This document shows positions 7,404 to 14,458 of a stretch of DNA of 64,000 nt, piece by piece. The position numbers were made by a program, and so were the translations under genes. This DNA comes from an uncultured Lachnospiraceae bacterium. Lineage in GTDB: Bacteria > Bacillota > Clostridia > Lachnospirales > Lachnospiraceae. The number at the start of each line of letters is the position of its first letter. Position 1 is the stretch's first letter. Below the pieces are notes generated by a model. It searched no databases. It was not told where the DNA came from and saw only the letters and a program-made list of their open reading frames with translations. The stretch covers positions 1 to 64,000 of the forward strand of contig URUY01000019.1 in NCBI GenBank assembly GCA_900551115.1, in the 5' to 3' direction.

Positions 7404-8858
7404 TCACTCTTTCGTTGCAATCAGTTTTACCAAATACTCCCATACTCTCGCTGTGGAAGAAATGCTTAAAGTTTCCTCTGTCGTATGAATATTTTCCATA
7501 TCCGGCCCAAAAGAAATACAGTCAAGTCCTTCCAGTTTTGCTGCCAGTATGCCACACTCCAGCCCTGCATGAATCGCTTCCAGCCTGGGTTTTTCTCCAT
7601 ACATTTCTTCGTAAATGCGTACCATCTTATCACGAAGGGGGGAATCCACCCGGTATGCCCATCCCGGATAGTCGCCGGATACAGAAAAGCTGCCGCCTGC
7701 AAGCACCGTCACAGCGCCGACTTTAGTTATCAATGCCTGCTTTGCACTTTCCACACAGCTTCTGACTGAAAATTCACAACAAAGCTCCTGATTCTCTTCC
7801 TCATATTTCATAATACCCAGATTCAGAGAGGTTTCTACCAGTCCCGGCACATCAGCACTCATTGCCTGCACACCGTCAGGCAGGGCCAGCAGATACGCTG
7901 CCGCCTGCGCCGTACTCTCTGCATCAACACAGACTGCCTCTTCCTCCTCCGAAAACGCTGCCGTTATCTGAAAGTCCGGATCCTTGGAGGAAAGCTCTGC
8001 TTTGATATCTTCCTCCAGCTTTAAAAGCGTTTCCTTAAAGACTGCCTCCTTATCTGCATCAAACAGCACAACAGCTACCGTGTGTCTGGGTATGGCATTA
8101 TCCGCCAGTCCGCCTTCCACAGATTTCAGATACAACGGCATACGGCCCGTCAGTTCAAAAATAAGTCTGCCCATTATGCAGTTGGCATTGCCGCGCTCCT
8201 TATGGATTTCTCCGCCGGAATGACCGCCTAAAAGCCCTTTCACACTGATACGGCAAAAGCGGCCTTTCCTTTTACATATCGAAAGCGGCAGATAACAGTT
8301 CATTCTGGCGCCGCCTGCACAGCTTGTTAAGAAAATCCCCTCCTCTTCGGAGTCCAGATTCAGCATTCTCTTGCCGGTAAGGGAGGACAGATCAATACCC
8401 CTGGCACCGTCCATACCCACCTCTTCATCCACAGTAATCACTACCTCCAGCTTCGGATGGGGTAAGTCATCAGCATCCAAAAGAGCCAGCGCGTAGGCAA
8501 CGGCAATCCCGTCATCTCCTCCCAGGCTGGTACCCTCTGCATATATTTTATCTCCCTCTGTCTTTAAGATAAGCCCGTCCTTTTCCATATCAATGGCAGA
8601 GCCCGGCTTTTTTACTGCCACCATATCCATGTGGCCCTGCAAAATAACTGCCGGCTCCTCTTCATATCCGGCAGTTGCCGGCTTTATAATAATAACGTTT
8701 TTCAAATCGTCCTGTATATAAAAAAGCTTCCGCGCCTTTGCAAAATCCACCAGATAATCGCTAATCTGCGATATATTGCCGGAACCATGCGGAATCCCGC
8801 AAATCTCTTCAAAAAAGTGGAATACTCTTTCCGGCTGTAAGCCTGTCAGTGCGCCCAT
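7404..8858 (-). CDS. pepD: aminoacyl-histidine dipeptidase (M20C)
   Basis: A 484-aa cytosolic zinc dipeptidase (Xaa-His and similar dipeptides). The ATG is chosen for its GAGAGG ribosome site. Family motifs occur in order: GIPHGSGN near the start, the metal site GHMDMV, GDDGIA (bridging Asp), the catalytic DEEVGMDGA, LDSEEEG, the lid domain with GLLGGHSGGEIH, and a C-terminal HAGLECG ligand. The length matches PepD (about 485). A perfect consensus promoter lies 78 bases upstream and the AI-2E permease gene follows by 10 bases. It would recycle amino acids from peptides. Confidence 0.93.
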   Translation of the reverse strand: MGALTGLQPERVFHFFEEICGIPHGSGNISQISDYLVDFAKARKLFYIQDDLKNVIIIKPATAGYEEEPAVILQGHMDMVAVKKPGSAIDMEKDGLILKTEGDKIYAEGTSLGGDDGIAVAYALALLDADDLPHPKLEVVITVDEEVGMDGARGIDLSSLTGKRMLNLDSEEEGIFLTSCAGGARMNCYLPLSICKRKGRFCRISVKGLLGGHSGGEIHKERGNANCIMGRLIFELTGRMPLYLKSVEGGLADNAIPRHTVAVVLFDADKEAVFKETLLKLEEDIKAELSSKDPDFQITAAFSEEEEAVCVDAESTAQAAAYLLALPDGVQAMSADVPGLVETSLNLGIMKYEEENQELCCEFSVRSCVESAKQALITKVGAVTVLAGGSFSVSGDYPGWAYRVDSPLRDKMVRIYEEMYGEKPRLEAIHAGLECGILAAKLEGLDCISFGPDMENIHTTEETLSISSTARVWEYLVKLIATKE

Positions 8859-8935
8859 ATCTATACCTCTCATCCTTTTCTTATAGAGAAAAAGCGCCGC
8901 AACCACGACGCTTTTATAATATTCTCATGTTATTA

Positions 8936-8964
8936 ATTATAGTTACCATAAAAAACCATGTCAA
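8936..8964 (-). promoter_or_regulatory. consensus promoter of pepD
   Basis: On the minus strand TTGACA is followed after exactly 17 bases by TATAAT, both matching the sigma-A consensus perfectly. This predicts strong expression of pepD and the permease. Confidence 0.85.
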
Positions 8965-9026
8965 TAGCACACACGTTAAAATTACATAAATTTTTCTTAA
9001 GAGAGCTTTCATCGATGTACCGGACA

Positions 9027-9500
9027 TCAGTTAATTCTGCCGCAGGCTATCTTTATCCCGGAATTGCCGGACGGCTGGGTTTTGAAATCATCAGGCATGT
9101 CATGAATTACAACCGTTCTTCCCGCCACCTCACCCGGCAAAAAACGCTCTGTAAAAAAGGCGCTCCATGCAAGTCCTCTGTTGCCGAACAATACAGGCAT
9201 ATCTCCTACATGCAGCGGATGTTCTTTCCCATAGGGATTAAAATGGTTCTTGGTATCTTTAAACGGATCTTCTGCGTCTCCTGTGCATGAAAACCCCTCA
9301 TGTATATGGAATCCGAAAATATTGCTTTCCGTCTGCGGCAGCCCTGCAATATCTGCCACTACTACAGTCCCTTTTCTGAATCTGTAAAAAAGCACCATAC
9401 CTTCTATCTGCGGATATGCATTGCTTCCGTTTATCTGTGCATAACGCTCAGGCGCTCCGGTAAAAACAGGATAAACCGCTCCGGACAACATTTCATACAA
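9027..9500 (-). CDS. sodC: Cu/Zn superoxide dismutase family protein without signal peptide
   Basis: A 157-aa protein with the SodC fold. Metal ligands are visible: FHIHE (two copper His), HFNPYGKEHPLH (bridging and zinc His), HVGDMP (zinc Asp), and VVIHDMPDD (last copper His). The C-terminus GNSGIKIACGRI fits, with Lys where most enzymes have the substrate-guiding Arg. No signal peptide is present, unlike periplasmic SodC, so it should be cytosolic. The TTG start is chosen because GGGAGGTG lies 10 bases upstream; the next ATG would be too far. It lies after rplT, with a strong dyad between them. It may dismutate superoxide; activity with Lys is uncertain. Confidence 0.82.
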   Translation of the reverse strand: MYEMLSGAVYPVFTGAPERYAQINGSNAYPQIEGMVLFYRFRKGTVVVADIAGLPQTESNIFGFHIHEGFSCTGDAEDPFKDTKNHFNPYGKEHPLHVGDMPVLFGNRGLAWSAFFTERFLPGEVAGRTVVIHDMPDDFKTQPSGNSGIKIACGRIN

Positions 9501-9521
9501 AATAAAAGCACCTCCCTGAAC

Positions 9522-9552
9522 AATAGAATATTCAACTTTGGAATATTCTATT
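9522..9552. promoter_or_regulatory. 12-bp perfect inverted repeat before sodC
   Basis: AATAGAATATTC and GAATATTCTATT flank AACTTTG, just before the sodC ribosome site and 26 bases after the rplT stop. No T-run follows on the minus strand. It could be an operator for sodC or a transcript-processing hairpin. Confidence 0.55.
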
Positions 9553-9577
9553 CGGGGAAGCGCTACATGTGCATGTC

Positions 9578-9934
9578 TTATGCCACCTGTGCTTTCGCAA
9601 GCTCTGCTAAAGACTTAAAGCCTTCTGCATCGTTTACTGCCATTTCAGCAAGCATCTTTCTGTTCATATCAACACCTGCCAGCTTAAGGCCATACATAAA
9701 TTTGCTGTAAGATAAGCCGTTCATTCTTGCTGCCGCATTGATACGGGCAATCCAAAGCTGTCTGAACTGACGCTTTCTCTCTTTTCTGCCTGCATAAGAG
9801 CTTGTTAATGCACGCATAACAGACTGCTTTGCTACTCTGTACTGTTTGCTTCTTGCTCCTCTGTAGCCTTTTGCAAGCTTTAATACTCTATTGTGTTTTT
9901 TTCTAGCGTTCATGCCGCCTTTAATTCTTGCCAT
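9578..9934 (-). CDS. rplT: 50S ribosomal protein L20
   Basis: A 118-aa basic protein with the typical start MARIKGGMNARKKHN and the conserved YRGARSKQYRVAKQ and RKRQFRQLWIARINAAAR segments. It binds 23S rRNA early in 50S assembly. It is the last gene of infC-rpmI-rplT; in Firmicutes L20 also represses this operon through the leader RNA. The spacing to rpmI is 22 bases. Confidence 0.98.
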   Translation of the reverse strand: MARIKGGMNARKKHNRVLKLAKGYRGARSKQYRVAKQSVMRALTSSYAGRKERKRQFRQLWIARINAAARMNGLSYSKFMYGLKLAGVDMNRKMLAEMAVNDAEGFKSLAELAKAQVA

Positions 9935-9956
9935 GTCTCATTCTCCTCCTTACCGA

Positions 9957-10154
9957 TTATAAATATGGTAAAATTTTCTTCATATTCTTTACATTGGTTG
10001 CATCTGTCATAGCAGCCTGTCTCAGATTACGTTTTCTCTTGGTAGATTTCTTGGTCAAGATATGGCGCTTATACGCTTTGCTTCTTTTTAATTTACCTGT
10101 TCCTGTTACTTTAAAACGCTTAGCTGCTGCTCTGCTTGTCTTCATTTTTGGCAT
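9957..10154 (-). CDS. rpmI: 50S ribosomal protein L35
   Basis: A 65-aa very basic protein beginning MPKMKTSRAAAKRFK, the family signature, with KLKRSKAYKRHILTKKS in the middle. It is part of the large ribosomal subunit. It is the middle gene of the translation operon, with a clear AGGAGG ribosome site and 46 bases separating it from infC. Confidence 0.98.
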   Translation of the reverse strand: MPKMKTSRAAAKRFKVTGTGKLKRSKAYKRHILTKKSTKRKRNLRQAAMTDATNVKNMKKILPYL

Positions 10155-10200
10155 AACGAGTTCCTCCTAAACTTTCTTTGCTTAATCTATTTTAACTGCG

Positions 10201-10710
10201 CTAACTACGCTTTTCAGTTAAAAACATTGTCATGCTTCTGCCTTCTACCTTAGGTGCCTTTTCTACAATTGCCACATCTGACAGATTTGCCGCAAAATCA
10301 TCAAGAATATGCTTGCTGCTGCTCATGTGTGCCATCTCACGGCCTCTGAATCTCAAGGTAATCTTTACCTTATCACCCTTTGATAAAAACTTTCTTGCGG
10401 CATTTACCTTGGTGTTAAGGTCGTTGGTATCAATATTGGGAGAAAGTCTGATTTCCTTCACATCGATAACCTTCTGTTTTTTCTTGGCTTCTTTTTCTTT
10501 TCTGGTCTGCTCATACTTGAACTTACCATAATCCACAATCTTACATACAGGTGGTTTTGCTGTCGGGGCAATCTTTACCAGGTCAAGTCCTGCTTCCTCT
10601 GCCAGTTTCTGTGCTTCTTTGGCGGACATAACGCCTAACTGCTCTCCGCCCTCGCCAATGAGACGTATTTCTTTGTCTCTAATCTGTTCGTTAATCATTA
10701 AATCGCTAAT
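10201..10710 (-). CDS. infC: translation initiation factor IF-3, probable ATT start
   Basis: A 169-aa IF-3. The N-domain contains MINEQIRDKEIRLIGEGGEQ and the C-domain contains KEIRLSPNIDTNDLNTK and KVKITLRFRGREMAH. IF-3 prevents subunit joining and proofreads the start codon. I place the start at ATT because GGAGGG lies exactly seven bases upstream (spacer TACAGCC). The upstream in-frame ATG overlaps that ribosome site and the next ATG is 15 bases further in. infC uses ATT in E. coli and Bacillus, allowing IF-3 to limit its own translation. It heads infC-rpmI-rplT. Confidence 0.93.
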   Translation of the reverse strand: MSDLMINEQIRDKEIRLIGEGGEQLGVMSAKEAQKLAEEAGLDLVKIAPTAKPPVCKIVDYGKFKYEQTRKEKEAKKKQKVIDVKEIRLSPNIDTNDLNTKVNAARKFLSKGDKVKITLRFRGREMAHMSSSKHILDDFAANLSDVAIVEKAPKVEGRSMTMFLTEKRS

Positions 10711-10734
10711 GGCTGTACCCTCCATAAAGAAAAT

Positions 10735-10764
10735 AAAAAAAGTGGATAGCATAACTATCCACTT
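10735..10764 (-). terminator. leader terminator (attenuator) of infC
   Basis: AAGTGGATAG/CTATCCACTT with a five-base loop and a following T7 run, ending 12 bases before the infC ribosome site. It can stop the operon before infC is reached. Confidence 0.88.
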
Positions 10765-10919
10765 AATAATCCGCACCGTGCAGCATCATCGCTTAGAAAA
10801 GTTTATCGATACTGCGTGCAGCCCGAAGGCCTCTGACTATTAACACTTACGAGCTTACCTGCTGTAAGGTGAGAGTGGATACTCTGCTTTATTGTTCCGT
10901 GTTCTTCACACGCTTAAAT
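10735..10919 (-). promoter_or_regulatory. infC operon leader (L20-leader-like attenuator)
   Basis: The leader of about 180 bases lies between a good promoter and infC. The terminator's 5' arm (AGTGGATA) is complementary to TATCCACT in the early leader (minus strand, 10881-10874), giving an antiterminator that would exclude the terminator. In Firmicutes L20 binding to this leader favours termination. The pairing seen here fits that scheme, although the exact L20 site cannot be drawn by eye. Confidence 0.72.
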
Positions 10920-10948
10920 AGAATACCACACTCTCACTGCATTGTCAA
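10920..10948 (-). promoter_or_regulatory. promoter of infC-rpmI-rplT
   Basis: On the minus strand TTGACA is followed after 17 bases by TATTCT. Transcription would start about 200 bases before infC, giving the attenuator leader. Confidence 0.82.
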
Positions 10949-10980
10949 CAGTTTTATTCTTGATTCTCATATACTATTTC

Positions 10981-11496
10981 TCATTGATTTTCATAAAGAT
11001 AAAGCTGGATTCTGTTTTGCAGCACCTTTCCCACTTCCTCAGCACTTTTTTCCCCTAAAAAGCAGCTTTCAAGCTCCTCTTCCAGCACAGCGCTGATACT
11101 TTCCGGCAAAGAAGGATACGGCACACTGTTTTCGTACAATGCAAGAAACTTTTCTTTTACCGTTTCCGCATCTACCGGAATTGTAAAAGCTTCTCCGTCC
11201 ACCCTGTAAGTTATTTCTGCCTCAAGCGCATTAAGCTGTTCTTCAAAAACATCCCTGCGTACACTAAGACCAACCGCCTCCACCATTCCTTTTTGCGCTT
11301 CATAGCTAAACAGCGACTCCAAAAACAGAAAAGCGCCTTCTTTTTCCTCTTCTAAAGCAGTAGCTCTTACAGCAAGCGGTGACGATGCTGTCATATAATG
11401 CCTCGAACCGTTTACACCCGGAAAACCTATATAATTGGCTTCCTCACCTAGTATGGTATCATATACCATTATACAAAAAGACATTCGTATAGTCAA
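10981..11496 (-). pseudogene. truncated ABC solute-binding protein (C-terminal remnant)
   Basis: About 150 residues matching the C-terminal third of family-1 sugar-binding proteins of Lachnospiraceae: IGFPGVNGS, a central helix pair, then LGEKSAEEVGKVLQNRIQLYLY, the usual family end. The signal peptide, lipobox and first two thirds are missing. The open frame runs straight through a sigma-A promoter and has no ribosome site, so it is a remnant and not a short gene. It may have lost its front by a deletion that placed it behind an unrelated promoter. Confidence 0.78.
11453..11496 (-). promoter_or_regulatory. orphan promoter with overlapping palindrome
   Basis: TTGACT-17-TATAAT on the minus strand, with a perfect dyad ATGGTAT-ATG-ATACCAT starting at the end of the -10 box. 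It drives only the truncated binding-protein remnant today, so it is probably left from a lost regulated gene. Confidence 0.65.
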
Positions 11497-11625
11497 TCTT
11501 TTTTTGCTATTGTAACCTACCTATAGCAGCTTATCCTGCCGTTTAGCCTATATCTGCTTAAAACCTATCCTCCCCTTTGTTTTATGGCTGCTATAACAAA
11601 TAAAACGGAAGTCTTTTGATGCGGT

Positions 11626-11654
11626 TAAAAAATGCCGGAGAATTTCTTCTCCGG
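11626..11654 (-). terminator. terminator of the blaI-blaR1 operon
   Basis: GCCGGAGAA/TTCTCCGGC with a three-base loop, followed on the minus strand by T6, about 50 bases after the BlaR1-type stop. Confidence 0.88.
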
Positions 11655-11705
11655 CACAGCTTTTGCTTTCTTGTATTACTTTTTAAACCTTCCTTTAATA
11701 CTTTC

Positions 11706-13037
11706 TCAGTGAGGACAAGGCGCATACGAAACCGTAGAAACCAACCCACCCTTTATCACCAGCCTGCACTTCATACAGCGCTGTGCCTCATAGGTATATA
11801 CGGTACAGCTTCCGTCCGCATGTTCTGCATGCTCCTGCAATGTGCCGGAAACAAAATAATGTGTACAGGACATATATGTCTCTATCCCATCCTCCACCGG
11901 ATAAATATTTCCTTCTTCGTCCACAAACTGCATGTCGTATAAGATTACGATGTCTGCGTCATATTCGCTCTTCATACCGTCCGGCACAAAGATACACTCT
12001 TTTTCCTCACCGGGTGTATAAAACTCTTCCGCAGAGGTGCCTTCACCCTTCTCCACCCTGTCTACCTGAGGATAAGCAAATACCGTAAGAGAATTGGCAA
12101 ATATCATTACTGACATCAATATCCCTGACAATAGCTTCGCTTTTCTTGACCTGTTTGTTCTTATCATAATCAGTTTTATCCTTTCTTCCGCTCTTCTGCC
12201 CTTACCTGACAGCATAGCCGCAAAAACATTGTTCCTGTCATGTTTTGACGGCACCGATACTTCATTTGCAATCAGCCTTGCATAGCATGTCCTGGCCTCC
12301 GATGTCTGCTTTTCCACCAGCCGCTCATCACAGGACAGCTCACATATTATTTCAGCCTTTGTCTTCATCATATATACCAGCGGATTGAACCAATGTATAC
12401 AGATTGCCAGTCCCGTCAGCTTTTTTATTAATACGTCATTACGCCTGATATGTATTGCTTCATGCCGCAGTATCATCTCTTTTGAGCTTAATGTTGCTTT
12501 ATTGTTTATAAAAATAACGGGAACAAATACTCTGATTGTAAAGGGGGATATGCCATCGGCGCATTCATACAACCGGATTTTCCGATGAATACCGTATTCC
12601 TTACGGATTCGTTCCATCAGCTCCAGAGTATGCGCATCCGTTACTCGCGGATTCATTGTAAGGAGCCTCTTTTCGTTTATAAAATCTCTGACCATCCTTA
12701 CGGTCAGTATCAGGGCTGCCACTAATATCCAAATACAAAAAACCATTTGCATGACCTTGTAATCAGAATTTCTGTAGACATCTGTACCGGTATCCCACTC
12801 CATATACTGCATATGTACAACCCCGGGCTTTGCGTGAAACGATGCGGGCAAATAATTCAGCACATCTCTGTAAAACGCTGCAAGTCCCATTAATGGAAAC
12901 AGATAAAAAAACAGCACTGCTTTCTGCATCAGATATCTGTTCTGTTCTGACACATATTTTTTGTCGACTTTATCGAACAGCAGGCAAAACAAAAACATCA
13001 CACTGCCGGATAAACCCATAGTAAAAATATACTCCAT
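11706..13037 (-). CDS. M56 family (BlaR1-type) membrane metallopeptidase
   Basis: A 443-aa membrane protein. Four membrane helices are likely (about 1-20, 40-60, 97-118 and 300-320) and the zinc motif HEAIH lies at residues 192-196 in the loop between helices three and four. The outer C-terminal domain of about 120 residues lacks a penicillin-binding sensor fold and ends with a Cys/His-rich segment (RCMKCRLV, then CPH). M56 proteases cleave the partner BlaI/MecI repressor when a signal is sensed. The blaI-like gene lies 46 bases upstream, so they form one unit. What it senses is unknown, and no beta-lactamase gene is nearby. Confidence 0.87.
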   Translation of the reverse strand: MEYIFTMGLSGSVMFLFCLLFDKVDKKYVSEQNRYLMQKAVLFFYLFPLMGLAAFYRDVLNYLPASFHAKPGVVHMQYMEWDTGTDVYRNSDYKVMQMVFCIWILVAALILTVRMVRDFINEKRLLTMNPRVTDAHTLELMERIRKEYGIHRKIRLYECADGISPFTIRVFVPVIFINNKATLSSKEMILRHEAIHIRRNDVLIKKLTGLAICIHWFNPLVYMMKTKAEIICELSCDERLVEKQTSEARTCYARLIANEVSVPSKHDRNNVFAAMLSGKGRRAEERIKLIMIRTNRSRKAKLLSGILMSVMIFANSLTVFAYPQVDRVEKGEGTSAEEFYTPGEEKECIFVPDGMKSEYDADIVILYDMQFVDEEGNIYPVEDGIETYMSCTHYFVSGTLQEHAEHADGSCTVYTYEAQRCMKCRLVIKGGLVSTVSYAPCPH

Positions 13038-13083
13038 TATCCCCCCTACACTGAATTTATCTTTTGCTCATTAAAGCCAACCT

Positions 13084-13455
13084 TCATTTATTGCTTAATT
13101 CTTCAATTAATTTATTCAGTTCCTCGGCGTCCGATTCCTCAATATGGTCATTTCCTGACAAAGCTGCGCAGAAGTTGCCAAGCTTTCCGCCATACATAGT
13201 ATCCAGTATTTCTTTGGTGTACAGGTGCAGATATTCTGCTTTTGTACAGCTTGTTGCAACAAAAGCTCTCTTGCGAAGCACCAGCTGCTTTTCTTCCAGT
13301 CTCACCAAAAGTGTATTAAGAGTCTGCCTTTTCCAATTTTTCCCTTTTTCATTAAATATGTCTAAAAGGTCTCTTGTCAGAATATAGTCTCCCTTTTCCC
13401 ATAATACTTCCATAATTTCATATTCTGTAGCCGCTAATTGATATTTTCTTTTCAT
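13084..13455 (-). CDS. BlaI/MecI/CopY family repressor
   Basis: A 123-aa winged-helix repressor: LAATEYEIMEVLWEKGDY at the start, a recognition region with WKRQTLNTLLVRLEEKQLV, and a C-terminal dimer domain ending EELNKLIEELSN. BlaI-type repressors bind TACA/TGTA dyads and are inactivated by cleavage by their M56 partner, encoded just downstream. A promoter and a TGTA-N8-TACA dyad upstream suggest autoregulation. It probably controls this pair and perhaps unlinked targets. Confidence 0.9.
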   Translation of the reverse strand: MKRKYQLAATEYEIMEVLWEKGDYILTRDLLDIFNEKGKNWKRQTLNTLLVRLEEKQLVLRKRAFVATSCTKAEYLHLYTKEILDTMYGGKLGNFCAALSGNDHIEESDAEELNKLIEELSNK

Positions 13456-13489
13456 GTTTCCTTCACCATACCCTTTTTATACTTTGATT

Positions 13490-13540
13490 TGTATTACTGC
13501 CTACATGGAACAGTTTAAAATATTTTTATCCATATGTCAA
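13490..13540 (-). promoter_or_regulatory. promoter and candidate operator of blaI
   Basis: TTGACA-17-TAAACT on the minus strand. TGTA-N8-TACA follows within six bases of the -10, over the expected start, matching the half-site type known for BlaI. The operator identity is inference. Confidence 0.6.
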
Positions 13541-13607
13541 CAAATCTGCATCAATGATTGCTTTTTAGGCATAGAAATTTTTAGAAATTTTAGGAATTAT
13601 TTATAAC

Positions 13608-13636
13608 TTGTCAGTAATACACCCATGTGCTATAAT
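13608..13636 (+). promoter_or_regulatory. promoter of the 153-aa gene before the reverse transcriptase
   Basis: TTGTCA-17-TATAAT lies about 77 bases before the start codon. It could also read through into the reverse-transcriptase gene if the intervening RNA terminator leaks. Confidence 0.8.
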
Positions 13637-13712
13637 GCACCCATGCGGACACGCAACATTCATGGCTGATGCAGCCGTCCGCTATACAACACAGAAGAGA
13701 GGGTATCGTAAA

Positions 13713-14174
13713 ATGGGATTTCTTGACAGTTTATTGAGTAAAAGCGCAAAAAAATTGGTATCAGAAGTAGCAAAAACGGCTTTAGACGCCTTATCCGGCG
13801 AATCGGAGTCTTCCGATGCCAATATCAAAACAGTCTCTGTTCCAGCCGGTTATGAAGCACTGGCAGATACCGAACCGGATACAAAGATACGGGCAGTCCT
13901 GCAGAAGGAATTTCCGCAGTATGAGGTCCGTGAAAATGTATCGCCCGAAACCCTCGGCGGCACCGGCAAATTTCTTCCTTATTCCTTCGGCGTATATGAA
14001 AACGGTGTTCCCAGACTTTTTATTATGGTAGTGTACAGAAACACCTGTGCCTCCCGCCTGTACCGCTTTTCCAAAGAGGAAGCCACAAAAAACAGCGTTC
14101 CCCTGATTAACTTTGTCTATGCCTTTGAAAACCGGATAGACTACATAATACAACGTTTACACGAATATCTGTAA
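13713..14174 (+). CDS. conserved-looking 153-aa protein of unknown function
   Basis: The start is the ATG preceded by AGAGAGGG; upstream codons of the same frame lie inside the promoter. Residues 1-30 form an amphipathic helix (MGFLDSLLSKSAKKLVSEVA), 31-45 are a Ser-rich linker, and 55-153 are a compact alpha/beta region with YEVRENV, SFGVYENGVPRLFIMVV and INFVYAFENRIDYIIQRL. That pattern resembles small restriction-endonuclease-like folds, but the catalytic residues are not clear. It lies directly before a predicted structured RNA and a reverse transcriptase, so it could be an accessory protein of that system or only a neighbour. Confidence 0.65.
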   Translation: MGFLDSLLSKSAKKLVSEVAKTALDALSGESESSDANIKTVSVPAGYEALADTEPDTKIRAVLQKEFPQYEVRENVSPETLGGTGKFLPYSFGVYENGVPRLFIMVVYRNTCASRLYRFSKEEATKNSVPLINFVYAFENRIDYIIQRLHEYL

Positions 14175-14183
14175 CTATATATT
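14156..14183 (+). promoter_or_regulatory. promoter of the structured RNA
   Basis: TTTACA-16-TATATT overlaps the end of the preceding gene. The predicted start at about 14190 falls on the 5' arm of the RNA closing stem, as expected for a dedicated RNA gene. Confidence 0.6.
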
Positions 14184-14186
14184 GCG

Positions 14187-14331
14187 AAAAAGAAAGAGAA
14201 ATGCATTCTGCACCTGCGGAGGATGAAGCAGCAGCCAGGCTTAAAGCCTACCGGGTTTTGCAGGTAACCGGCTTCTGTTCAGTCCAGTAATGTAAGCATA
14301 GCTTACTTCAAAGCTGTTTCTCTTTCTTTTT
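14187..14331 (+). ncRNA. predicted structured small RNA before the reverse transcriptase
   Basis: About 145 bases. A perfect 15-bp closing stem (AAAAAGAAAGAGAAA with TTTCTCTTTCTTTTT) encloses several local hairpins: CTGC/GCAG at about 14208-14234, AGGCTT/AAGCCT, CCGG(G)TT/AACCGG, and GTAAGC-ATA-GCTTAC. The 3' arm runs into T7, so the same stem is a terminator. It has its own promoter and lies 128 bases before the reverse transcriptase. Flanking complementary ends recall the a1/a2 arms of retron RNAs and RNAs of DRT systems, but no family consensus is recognised. A 6S-like RNA is an alternative. Confidence 0.65.
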
Positions 14332-14364
14332 TTATACACTGCCATATTTTTAATTTAAGAAAAT

Positions 14365-14414
14365 GTCGCAGAAGCGACCCGCCGCAGGCGTAAGAGTCCG
14401 CTTGCGGACTTTTT
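14365..14414 (+). promoter_or_regulatory. triple hairpin with T-run before the reverse transcriptase
   Basis: Three perfect stems in tandem: GTCGC-AGAA-GCGAC, CGCC-GCA-GGCG and AGTCCGC-TT-GCGGACT, the last followed by T5. The last looks like a terminator or attenuator 45 bases before the start codon. It may restrict read-through into the reverse-transcriptase gene or be part of its leader. Confidence 0.62.
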
Positions 14415-14458
14415 ATTCTTTATGATTATGTTATATATCTACAGGAGAGAAAATTGAT

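Noticed and set aside
14187..14331. SRP (4.5S) RNA or 6S RNA
   Set aside because: The SRP tetraloop with its GGAAGCAGC motif is not in the right order. 6S is not excluded, but its central bubble cannot be confirmed by eye, so I left the RNA unassigned.
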